NCBI GenBank assembly: GCA_025766275.1 | Contig: JAFKAC010000073.1 | Location: 236,790 to 300,789, forward strand | Length of the DNA: 64,000 nt | Direction of reading: 5' to 3' | Source of the DNA: Lactarius indigo | Lineage: Eukaryota; Basidiomycota; Agaricomycetes; Russulales; Russulaceae | Part shown: positions 32,901 through 41,053 of the stretch, one piece after another | Position numbering within the stretch: the first letter of the stretch is position 1 | How the letters are laid out: each line of letters begins with the position of its first letter | The notes under the pieces: model-generated | What the model was told of the DNA's origin: nothing | The model's input: the letters and a program-made list of their open reading frames with translations, nothing else | Database searches by the model: none | Translations under genes and position numbers: made by a program

Positions 32901-34305
32901 TTGCTTGGGCGTTTACTTTATGATGCCCATCAAGCCAGTATAGGCCTGAAGCCTTGTGTCCTTCCGCAATGGTTTTCCCATCATACCTTATAGCAAAGGT
33001 AGTGGCATCAAAACTTACTATGGCTCCCTTAGCTGTTAGGGCAGGGGTGGACAGTATGCGCGAGTGCGTATTGGGAAGGTGCAGCACATTGGAGATTTTT
33101 AGGTCATACCCAAAGTTGGTATGGATTGTTACCGTTCCAGTACCAACACTCCTTAGCAAGGAGTTATCTCCTAGAAGTACTTCAACACCTTTGTGAGGAG
33201 TGTAGGTGTCGTAGTCTTCTATGTGGGGTGTGAAATGTGCTGACGCCCCGCTGTCCATCATCCATTTTGATGCAATCTGGGTACTGTGTGTACCCATCGT
33301 GTAAAGGGAAACCTGAGGTACTTCATGTACCTCCTCTATTTTGCCAGAGCCGTTGACTATAGTAAATAGTCGGCTCTTTGGTACAGGTATGCTATTTAAC
33401 CTGTTTGCCGGAAGAGAGTCCGGCACCTGTACTACGGTATTCTGGGCGGCTTTTGCCCGCTGTCCTGCCTTCCCCTTCTTGGCATTCTCCTGGTCCCGTT
33501 TAAGTTTGTAACATTCTGGCTTTTTATGGCCAGGTTTTTTGCAGTAGTGGCAGATTATGTCCGAAGACACAGAGCTGCCCGATGGCCGCGCCTCATGAGC
33601 GTGAGGGGCCGAAGATTTCTTGACGGGGGCGACCTTATTGTAGGACGCCACGGGACCAGCGAGGCGGGATTCCTCATTGATGAACCTGTTGATGAGGTCC
33701 TGAGGTTGGAGGTTAGAAGGGGGGCCGGAGGCCAGGATGGTACCAGCTATGGTGCTGTAAGATGGGGGGAGCGCGTCTAGAAGAATGAAGGACATTTGCA
33801 TGTCCGAGATGGGCATTCCCTGCTCCACCAGGGTGTTCCTCAGGTCCAGCATTTTTTGGAGCTGAGGCAGGAAGGGGCTACCTTCCTGAAGCTTGGTATT
33901 TGCCAAGCCCACCCAAATGTTGAAGGTGGCCATAGAGCCAACCTGACCATAGAGGTTCTCCAACTCCACGAACTTGTCATGGACAGTTGGGAAGATGTGG
34001 GAGGAGTGAATACCAGATAGTACCTCCGTTGTCACCGATAAAAATAGGAGGCCAGTAATGACCTCTTCTTGTTTTGCCCAAAGGGCAAGGATGGCGAGTC
34101 CCTCATCTGTAGGACCAGTGGGCCCTACAGCACCTGCTGCAAGAGGGGGATGTTGGGGCACAGAGGCAGGAGCACCGTGTGTGAGGTGCCTGCTGCACCC
34201 GTTCATCAACATGAGGGAGGTAAAGGTGGCAGACCAGGTCTGCCAGTTGGTGCCATCCAACTTGGCGAGGGTGACGGACGGAGGGAAGACAAGGTGGAAA
34301 GACAT
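29902..34305 (-). CDS. Copia Gag-Pol polyprotein
   Basis: A single 1,467-aa frame from ATG 34305. Order: Gag with LTNLDGTNW-like start (KLDGTNWQTW), zinc knuckle CHYCKKPGHKKPEC, protease WMMDSGASAHF, gag-pre-integrase (WHQRMGHMSKEAL), integrase (LVHSDLVGPL, HSDRGGEYVN, SPQQNGRAERFNRT), RT (QMDVKSAFLHGELEEEIYM, active-site FVILYVDDITIL) and RNase H (GYCDASWGDQEEKHST, QSTTEAEYMSLS, KHILIKHHVVRE). Integrase before RT identifies Ty1/copia. No stop or frameshift separates gag from pol. Confidence 0.95.
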   Translation of the reverse strand: MSFHLVFPPSVTLAKLDGTNWQTWSATFTSLMLMNGCSRHLTHGAPASVPQHPPLAAGAVGPTGPTDEGLAILALWAKQEEVITGLLFLSVTTEVLSGIHSSHIFPTVHDKFVELENLYGQVGSMATFNIWVGLANTKLQEGSPFLPQLQKMLDLRNTLVEQGMPISDMQMSFILLDALPPSYSTIAGTILASGPPSNLQPQDLINRFINEESRLAGPVASYNKVAPVKKSSAPHAHEARPSGSSVSSDIICHYCKKPGHKKPECYKLKRDQENAKKGKAGQRAKAAQNTVVQVPDSLPANRLNSIPVPKSRLFTIVNGSGKIEEVHEVPQVSLYTMGTHSTQIASKWMMDSGASAHFTPHIEDYDTYTPHKGVEVLLGDNSLLRSVGTGTVTIHTNFGYDLKISNVLHLPNTHSRILSTPALTAKGAIVSFDATTFAIRYDGKTIAEGHKASGLYWLDGHHKVNAQATASASLDVWHQRMGHMSKEALQRYAPKSVKGLNIDESPEEEGPCHGCELGKSTRKPFPPSQKRAQESLELVHSDLVGPLQSNSIQGNKYFATFIDDFSKAAVVIPMKSKDEFTGAFLHYKAWAEKQQNKPIKTLHSDRGGEYVNNVLKDILLEEGIEHMLTMPYSPQQNGRAERFNRTIMEKGTSMLHHAGLSLGFWEQAVQTAVHIYNRTPTRSNEWKTPLELWDGTVPDVSYFRVFGCKAYYHVPEHNRRKLDPKSKEAVFVGYEPNSKGYKLWDRHSRCFVSSRDVTFDEATFPSLSDLTSHSKQPNASPVSGEPAKGAAVAGEIFFVVPSQPTPAVAPAAPQAPVFILPPAQVPAVPVQQPSTPPNTSPNPADQTIYHTPPSQAPAPTTPRRPRTRSQGRPPVVTAPIPAPNFNRDISPPRETPRSPRNGQVTSPPRPRRGTRVRFTNPRYYTEENDEFVPGSSRLGMMDLLNAAEVPGYKDPQTFKQAMESEQAVDWLEACQYELDALDKLDVWRLEPLPEGRKVVKCKWVFKKKADGRFRARLVAKGFTQLEGVDFDETFSPVARFESLRLLLALATLEDWHIHQMDVKSAFLHGELEEEIYMEQPVGFVTAGSEHLVCRLQKALYGLKQASRAWNVQFHGVLVDLGFTRTYSDAGVYVYHLQEGGDTLFVILYVDDITILGSSLSKIKDLKASLSSRYEMTDLGEIQSYLGVNITRDRANRTMEINQSDYIRDVVERFGMSDSNPVYTPLPSGAEAHLIKYTDQASTSEIKKYQQIIGSLLYAQIGSRPDISFAVARLSQFASNPSPQHLRLAKYVLAYLNSTKDYSLRYAGGNGNGGEGLHGYCDASWGDQEEKHSTSGFVYLLANGAISWCTRKQKTIAQSTTEAEYMSLSDASNQAQWYTTFLGELGYEVSSPIPLHCDNKGAVDLALNPVTGRRSKHILIKHHVVREYVENKVIHLIRTPTGEMVADGLTKSLPREPFEKMVADLGMV

Positions 34306-35301
34306 TTGAGATGTTTGTAAATCTGGTTCCGAGGAGCAGTCAGAACCAGCTCAGATCTTGGTAGAGAAAGTAATGGTCCAGCCATAGGAGCGCTATACTC
34401 CATAACACATATGGTGTCATGCCTCAAGTATGTGCGACTTGGGTATAATTATATAGTGGAATCATTGTACTGATGGCTGCCTTATACTAAGACCCACAAA
34501 GCCCAAATGTTACTATGGGTAATAGTCATGCAACAGCTTTGTTGGCTTCGACGGAATAGGAGCTTTTGGTCCGGCGAAGGACTACTAAGTCTCTGTATCC
34601 CTCAGCCTTACAGCCTTGATGCTGGGGCTACTAAGGATCTATAGTAAAGGGTAGTACCCTAGAGAGGAGCCAACAGCGAGTTCAAGAGACAGTGATAGGG
34701 ATCAACTCCCATAACAACTGAATCTTCCGTCTGTGGAGTCTCTAGAACAGACCATTAAGGGTCTTGGTACTAAGTAACTAGACTAGTGATACTTGCTATG
34801 CAGCGAATCCTGCACAAAGGGAGCGAATACTTCTCCTAGCAGAGGTCTAGTCATAGCTACTGTGTATAGTACTAAGTAGCGTCTCCTAGTTGTGTCAGAG
34901 GGAAGGACATCTGGGTTTGACTATTAACCAGGCCTTCACACCCCTTAAAGTGACCCAGGTATTAACCGAGTATCACCCAACCATTAGAGAGGCCTATAGC
35001 CGCAAGGGTCTTCCCCTATTGGCCTATGAAAGCACTTCCAGACGAAAACTGGGTAATGAAGATATAGTAGTGCGCACAGAGGAATTTGAGGTTATGTAAA
35101 ACCTCTCATGAGAACCTCCTTAGGAGGCTAGCCAAAATGGCACATGACCGAAGTCATGGTGGACAAGAAAGAAGGGGATGTGTCGAAAGAGGATAGAGGA
35201 TGCTCACTGAAAGTGTAGGTGACGACAAAAAGGGTGTGGTCGGCTGAGAGAGCAAGATGACACAAGTAGATCTGATAAAGCAAGTTAGTTATTAGGCGTC
35301 A

Positions 35302-35313
35302 GGGCCCATAACC
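35302..35313 (-). other. Copia primer-binding site (half-tRNA-iMet type)
   Basis: Directly inside the 5' LTR the minus strand reads GGTTATGGGCCC. Its complement GGGCCCATAACC contains the CAT anticodon and matches the anticodon arm of initiator tRNA-Met, the internal primer known from copia-type elements. Confidence 0.6.
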
Positions 35314-35856
35314 TGTTGAAGCGCAGAACTAACAAGCAAAGTGTTAAGCTTGGGCAGCTAGAGACAGACAAGTTACTTCAGAGGTAGAAGGAACTCTAAT
35401 ACCATTACTACACACCTAGAGACAGACAAGTTCTATAGAACGTCTTATGAGTAAAAGGTGAAAGAGGTAAGGTAAGGAAGGAACTTACACTTCAGAGGTA
35501 GAAGGAACTCTGAAGTGTAGAGGCGAAAACAGCAGTCCTTTTATACAGGACGCTTAGCTAATAATGGTCTGTGCGCACTGGTGACCCAAACACAATACAG
35601 GTGGTCTGTGCGCCAGAGTGAGAAACGCCATTGGCTGGCCGAGAACAATAGCTGCCTAAAGCAGACAATACCGGTATCTTAACAATAGAAAGAACAATAA
35701 GAACCATATATGGATCTAACAATAAAGATAAACAAAAGCGGTCCGTATGAGTCCGGAGTGTCCATAAGTCCATAAGGGACAGATACCGTATTTAGTATGT
35801 GGGCTGACTCAATCAGATCCCACGAGACATGTGACTTTAACAGTCACGTCTCAACA
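35314..35856 (-). repeat. Copia 5' LTR
   Basis: 543 bp, TG...CA termini, matching 29008-29550 apart from one base. Confidence 0.95.
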
Positions 35857-35884
35857 CAGTTTGACTGGCGCCTTTTGAGGCCAT
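35857..35884 (-). pseudogene. LINE ORF1 N-terminal fragment cut off by Copia
   Basis: The first codons of LINE ORF1 (MASKGASQ) start at 35884 and run to the CAGTT target duplication at 35857-35861. They join in frame to the ORF1 body at 29007 when the Copia element and one CAGTT copy are removed. Confidence 0.8.
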
Positions 35885-36038
35885 TTTGGTATTTTCTTTT
35901 CACTGAAATGTGGGTTTGCTTTCGGGATTTTTAAAGCAGATAGTGTATGTGGGTATGTGTAGAGTATTCTAGTTTCCACTGCCAGCAAGGCGCGTTTCCG
36001 CGACTTTGTGGTGGTGGTTACCGAGAAAGGAAGTTCCC

Positions 36039-36051
36039 CCATCCTCCCTTT
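36039..36051. repeat. LINE target-site duplication, right copy
   Basis: CCATCCTCCCTTT, identical to 14410-14422. It marks the 5' end of the LINE at about 36038. Confidence 0.85.
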
Positions 36052-36086
36052 CTCCAGCGTGACCTATATCCAACATCGTCGTCTAG

Positions 36087-36350
36087 ATGTTGATCGTAAT
36101 CTCCATCCTCTGCGTTGTGTCAACGTTCCTGGCGTCGTACTTGGCACGGGCATGTGGTTCAGACGAGCGCCGAGCGTCACTTCTTCGGGTGAAAGCTCTT
36201 AATCATTTTCTGCGTGAGATCGAGGCGTTCCAATTGATCCATGGTCACGAAGTCTCGCGCGAGTGGGACGAGAAGATAGAAGGATTCCGCCTTGGCCTGG
36301 AGAACATGTTGGGCAACCATTCAGGAAGAAACTCAGACGATGGCGAATAA
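36087..36350 (+). CDS. Last exon of the NLR gene: SLATT helix 2 and cytosolic tail
   Basis: This 87-codon exon starts directly after a TCTAG acceptor at 36081-36086 and is in phase 0 with the exon ending at 14401. It encodes a hydrophobic helix (about MLIVISILCVVSTFLASYLA), the sequence ARACGSDE, then an amphipathic tail containing LNHFLREIEAFQLIHGHEV and a stop at 36348-36350. Joined with the upstream segment TIERNKAAQADWALNAAI and its first helix, this matches the layout of fungal SLATT domains (SMODS- and SLOG-associating two-TM effector): helix, short loop after 'GRN', helix ending 'SYLAR.RGS', and conserved 'FIRE.EAF' and 'DHG'-like positions. Two-TM SLATT proteins are predicted to perturb membranes. 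Whether the exon is still spliced to the rest across the 21.7-kb transposon-filled intron cannot be told from sequence. If it is not, this is an orphan exon. Confidence 0.75.
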   Translation: MLIVISILCVVSTFLASYLARACGSDERRASLLRVKALNHFLREIEAFQLIHGHEVSREWDEKIEGFRLGLENMLGNHSGRNSDDGE

Positions 36351-37862
36351 TAACTCAAGCGTCGAGAAGGGGATTGTTGCTACGAATACCGTATCAGCCG
36401 AGGGTCAGACAGGACTATATAAGCGTACAGTAATCCGTTCTGCAGACAGTTTGGCTAAAATGCGGAGCCTATGACAACCAAATTGGGATAATAGGATAGA
36501 ATTTTTATTGTTTGTGTTCAGAGCTGTTTCCTCCTCGACTGTGAGGCGGTGCGGGCAGTGGCTTCTTTTTTTCTAAAAAAAAACGTGGGCAATCGCTTCC
36601 CTGGACGTCCTTGAAACTATTGATGGACATATCCAAGGTTCTCGTGGTAAATTAGAGCAGGAGCGCCTTGCGCCTTGTGGGTCACATGCGGAGACATGCT
36701 TAGAAATCCCTCAATCACCTGATCTATCATCCTCTTGTAACTTACTCGCAGCAGTCGGTGACCCGCAATTCAGTCGCTGTTCATGTAGATGAGCAGCCAC
36801 AGCTTGTGCTCATCGAACACGTACAGCATGTTCAGTTGCAGCTTTTCCCTCAGTCTGGTGGACATACAACTGTCGCACTGTGGCTAGCAAAGAAAATGTC
36901 GGTTTCCATCAAAAGAATGGAATCGGTGGGAACATGGGACTGCAAAGATCGTGGCCCAAAGGGAATGGGGCACGACGACATGACATTAGAAGTAGGCAAA
37001 AAATTAAAAGACAGCATGAGTCGTCAAGCACCGCATCGTCGGGTGCACGACCAGTAGCACGGGAATTCTTGGCCCCTCGTTCCCGACTTCGTGAAACTCG
37101 TTGTCCATCACGCCGCCGATGTTGCTACTCAAGAGACCCTGGGTGGTGCTGTGCTTTGCGACGTACCAGTAGCCAGTCGAACCTCCAGGTGTGGAGGTGA
37201 TGACGTCATGCAGCCAACCCTAGATTTGAGAGAATAGAGGTTCGGCGTGTGCTGGTTGGCTGCCAGGAGAGCACGCGCGGAAGACGCGGAGGGACTCTTG
37301 GCAAGTGAATTGGAGGTTCCGGAGCAAGAGTCGACACACGTTGTGATAATTTGAAGGGGGATCCTACGTGCTATATCCCATCCTCAACGCCTCAATGCCC
37401 TCTGGCTCTCTGATGGCATCGAGGTGAGACGTGATGGTTCTTGAAGCTTGAAGTCTGATGGTCTGATGCACCGACTCGGGTGAGTAAGGAACTTGAATAG
37501 ATAGGCAACATTTTGAATGTGAGAAAGGTTTACCAAGGATAGGAGAACGTACTGGACGCTACGAACACTGGCACCAGCGCCGACGATGGCTATAAGTCAG
37601 TGGTCATGATCGAGAATGGGAGCGAGGAAACACCGTGAGTCCATGACAGGGGCCCGCCCTCCTTCGCACGAAATATCCTGGGGTGCTGCGGCTTGAGAAC
37701 CAGGATCCTGAGACCTAGCCGTGACAACCGCGTGTAAGTGATTATGATCAACGATGTGATGGACACAACTTCCGTTTCATCAATCTAGCCGAGAAGACTC
37801 GGTCCGAATAGTTCCCTACCTTATCTCGTGTTCTACCTGGCACACGACCCATATACCAGTTC
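36351..37862. other. No supported gene
   Basis: About 1.5 kb downstream of the NLR-SLATT last exon. Short frames (for example 36758-37057 +) have no recognisable domain. The start should contain the NLR 3' UTR. Confidence 0.5.
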
Positions 37863-38811
37863 TTATCCACCATCCCGGAAATGAAGACGGCATTCCTGTA
37901 AATAAAAACGACTTGCCATGTCTCCATCCCAATCGTAGCACACAATGGCGTATGACAGGGCCTGATAAGCTCCACCTGCCCGCCATCTGAACACGAGGTG
38001 AATGGCATCATTCATCTGAATCCCATAAGAAGAAAGGGTCGGCCGGTTTTCTAGCTGCTTTCCGCCAAATATGAGCCGCGGTTGGTCTACCAGGATGGCG
38101 GTCAGATGGAGAAACGTCATTAGCATGCGAGGCGTACCCGGCGGTATCCCTTCCTTCTCTTGAATAGTACGCTTCAATGTCAAGACATCCCAATCCAGAA
38201 CCACGTCACAGTTCACAGTTTTCCCAGTGAGCGTCTTCACGAAGACGGTGACTATAGTCCGACGAAGCGAAAGAAATAGTACTGTTCCCTCTGAGATGCC
38301 ATCGAACTCCAATTCCTTCTCGTCTTCGAGCTCTGGGCCAGTATCATATCGGGGGAACAACTTTCCCACACTGTCATCGTCAATATATTGGAGACGTTGC
38401 TGTGCTAAATGTCAAGAGGATAAGGAATTGAATTAATCCCCCTCGTCGTTCATACCAATAGGTTTTCCAACGATTTCCTGAAGCTGAGCCTTCAAGTTTC
38501 CCACTGATACTCAACAAATATCAGAACCACCGAGAGAAGAGTGACGCCGGCATCCAGAAGTAGCCTTCCTTTATATGCACTGGAAGAAGAACTTTGATAA
38601 GGTCATCAAATTTCATGAAAAGAGACAAGTTGGGGTCAGCGTAGCCGTGCTGCACGATAAGGCCCATAAGGTGCCATCCCGGCCTGGTTGCTGCTCTGCC
38701 TTCACCTGGACCTTCTCTATTACAAGTCGTCGCCCCCTTCTCTCCCGCCAATCTTTCTCTGACAGCAGACTCCAGGTGATAGAGCGCAAGCGGAGTTGAC
38801 GGCGTGGACAC
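37863..38811 (-). CDS. Ubiquitin-like domain protein, probably two tandem Ubl folds
   Basis: The certain part is exon 38369-38138 and exon 38086-37863, joined across a 51-nt intron in phase. It reads TVFVKTLTGKTVNCDV, KRTIQEKEGIPP, DQPRLIFGGKQLENRPTL and IQMNDAIHLVFRWRAGG, close to ubiquitin, including residues equivalent to K11, K27 and the hydrophobic patch region. The tail continues about 40 residues past 'AGG', so it is not mature ubiquitin. Upstream, an exon near 38505-38459 (NLKAQLQEIVGKPI) splices through an intron to AQQRLQYIDDDSV, and with 'GISEGTVLFLSLRR' looks like a diverged first Ubl. Open sequence reaches 38811 without a clear ATG, so the N-terminus is uncertain. Function unknown; such proteins may act as adaptors or modifiers. 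Confidence 0.65.
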
Positions 38812-41053
38812 GTGGCCCTAGAGGTACGCTGGCCAGGAGCCAAGCGTTGCGCTCCGAAGAGTTCTGTACGCGGCAGGATCATAGTATCGGTGACGAACTC
38901 ATTCAAGTTCACTTGTTTCAACACTCTCACTTGTCATTAGGGCGGCCGCTCTCACTAAACCTCGATAGACTTCGCGAAACACGTGAGCAGCATGGGGTTA
39001 TCCCAATGCTCGACTCGTACCAAGATTCATGGTCAATTCTTTACCGGGCCCGTTCTTCCTTGTGTGTTCGAATCCACGAAAGTTTCCTGTGTGGCTAGTG
39101 GAAGCTCTCGCACAAGATGAAGCTATACTACCGATAGATGATCGTGTGCTTAAAAGGGCAACTTGTGACTTGCACTGATAATACATTCGGGCTATTCCCG
39201 ATTCCAAAGCGTATTTTATTGGCACGCCCAGAGACCAACGAATCACTCGACCCTAACTGCGACGTCGAAGAGATAAGACCTGAACGCCGCATCATATACG
39301 TGCATACACAGCATATAGCCGGTCATACAGCGGTTTGGCCATACTTCCATTAGTACAAAATCTCACTGATGATCAACGTACGCCACCGGCGTAAGAACAG
39401 ATCTTCGGGCCAGTACCTCCAGTTACAGGGTAATGCGATTTAATACCGATAATGAGTCCACACTCCGTCGTTCTCCGAATCTTCGAGTCTGCACCCCCTG
39501 GACCCTGTCGCGAGTCACCATCACCATCAGCTTGGTGGTAGATGGATGTGGACAACGCCACCCAACTCCGAATACTAGTGGTGTCAGGTGGATGCAAATG
39601 GTCACTAGGATGCAAATTTTAGAAATGGCCTCAAATCACCCTCTTCCCGTGGTCCTTTCTGCCCCAAAAAAATACAGTAGGTATAGTAGGATCTATAGAT
39701 ATGAGATCACAATAAAAAATAAAAATCTATGGAGAATTTCGATTACAATGCGACAAGGAAGAGGGGGGAGTCGTGAAAAGTAATGGCCCAGACCACCAGA
39801 TCCAAACGATCTTGGTAAATGACATGAAGATCTGTTGAAATAGAGGGTTAGAATAGACTACTAGGAGCGCCCATGATAAATTTTGGGTGATCTTATGCAT
39901 GCGATAAAGTTGTATCACCTTGGGAGTCTCTTGGTATGATACTGGGTGACCAAGTTTGCATTGGGGGGTGAAGTCGGTCGTGCTCCCTAGGAGTCAGAGA
40001 ACAAATAAGAAAAAATCACCATTGAATAGGATATCCATTCTTCTATTAGTACGTACAATATGATGTAGCTACGATGTGTTGTTGAAGCTACAGAAAATAA
40101 AAAGTCGATTTTTGCATAGGTACTACCACACTAGTATGATTAGTTGGGCAAAAAGCATTTATCGCAAAACGTAACTAAGACCGAAAGGGAAGTGCTGCAT
40201 TTTCAGTTAAGGCGCACAAAAAAACGAATTGAAAAAAACAAAAACAAAAAAGTTCCAATTCCAAGTCCCATCTCGGTCAGATGGCGTCGTTGCTAACACC
40301 CGCACGCGGATATAATTGGTTGGACAAGGTGGACTTGTTTCATTCTGGGTATCAATACGTGGACGTGAGGTGAGGTCAGGGAGGGTCGTTTATCCGATCT
40401 CCCGATATTAACCCGGTGGGTGGTAACGAGTATCTGGGGTCTTGGTATGGATGGGACTCGGAGGGGTTTCACTGCCTGACTGGCTACATCGATATTAACA
40501 CAACCGCCGCATAATTTCGACATGCGAAGCAACACACAAAACACATATAACTTAAGCGCATCATTAGTTTGCGCATGCTTTTTCGTAGGGGGCGTGTGAT
40601 AAATTTTTGGTTTTTGAAGTCTGCTCGACTGTATTTCTATAAACGCTAAATTCTACGCAACGCCGGTCAATTGACGGGTCGTCAACATGAGTGTAACTAC
40701 AAGTTGTTCGTGACAAGTTGACGTCAATGGTCGTATCAGAGAGAGTGCGTGAGAAACTAGGCAAAGCAGGCAGAGGGCACAGCGCAGGTCAGTCGTGATC
40801 TTATCGTACACCCATAAACCCCCAACAAATAACCTGATCCACAACATCAGAAATAGACGCCAACAGTGGCGGAGGGAGAAGAGAAGGGCGAAAAAATGTG
40901 TGAATGGAATCTTCTCTTCCAAATTAGTGTTAATCGAAAAGTATAGCAGGGACGGGGGCGGGATAGGAGGTGTGGGGCTAACGTGGGTTTTTTCAGGGTA
41001 CTGTATAATCGACGAACGAATAAGTTGGACTCACTGGCTGATTGGGACAACTT
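38812..41053. other. No supported gene
   Basis: About 2.2 kb. Short frames on both strands lack domain signals. The stretch near 39650-40260 is A-rich with homopolymer runs. The upstream exon(s) of the ubiquitin-like gene may lie at the left edge. Confidence 0.45.

Larger units (their letters stand above)
29008..35856 (-). mobile_element. Copia LTR retrotransposon, complete
   Basis: The 543-bp LTRs (29008-29550 and 35314-35856) differ at one position that I can find (29540 G versus 35846 A). The flanking 5-bp duplication CAGTT is at 29003-29007 and 35857-35861. One uninterrupted polyprotein lies between. The element sits inside the first codons of LINE ORF1. Near-identical LTRs and an intact ORF indicate a young, probably competent copy. 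A leader of about 1 kb (34306-35313) separates the 5' LTR from the polyprotein. Confidence 0.95.
14423..36038 (-). mobile_element. Tad1-like LINE, invaded by three other elements
   Basis: A non-LTR retrotransposon on the minus strand, about 6.3 kb after removing the nested insertions. From the 5' end: about 150 nt of leader (36038-35885), ORF1, ORF2, about 400 nt of 3' UTR and a poly(A) tail read as 17 T at 14420-14436. A 10-13-bp target duplication flanks it. The order CCHC ORF1, then endonuclease, RT and RNase H in ORF2, fits the fungal Tad1 clade. Copia interrupts ORF1 after codon 7-8, Gypsy interrupts the endonuclease, and a foldback element lies between endonuclease and RT, so this copy is dead. 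Outside the insertions both frames stay open over long stretches, which suggests the LINE was young when hit. Confidence 0.9.
14402..36086 (+). other. Transposon-expanded last intron of the NLR gene
   Basis: The donor AAT|GTGCGG is at 14401/14402 and the acceptor TCTAG|ATG at 36086/36087. Removing the LINE and one copy of its target duplication restores an intron of about 56 nt with a GTGAC branch-point-like motif. Exons on both sides are in phase 0. The LINE therefore landed within a tiny intron, on the strand opposite to the gene, about 20 nt from the donor. Confidence 0.75.

Noticed and set aside
34890..35099. Plus-strand frame inside the Copia leader
   Set aside because: Short, antisense to the element and without a recognisable domain.
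36087..36350. A separate small gene starting at the ATG 36087
   Set aside because: The ATG follows directly on a splice acceptor and the exon is in phase with 14322-14401, whose helix completes the two-helix domain.
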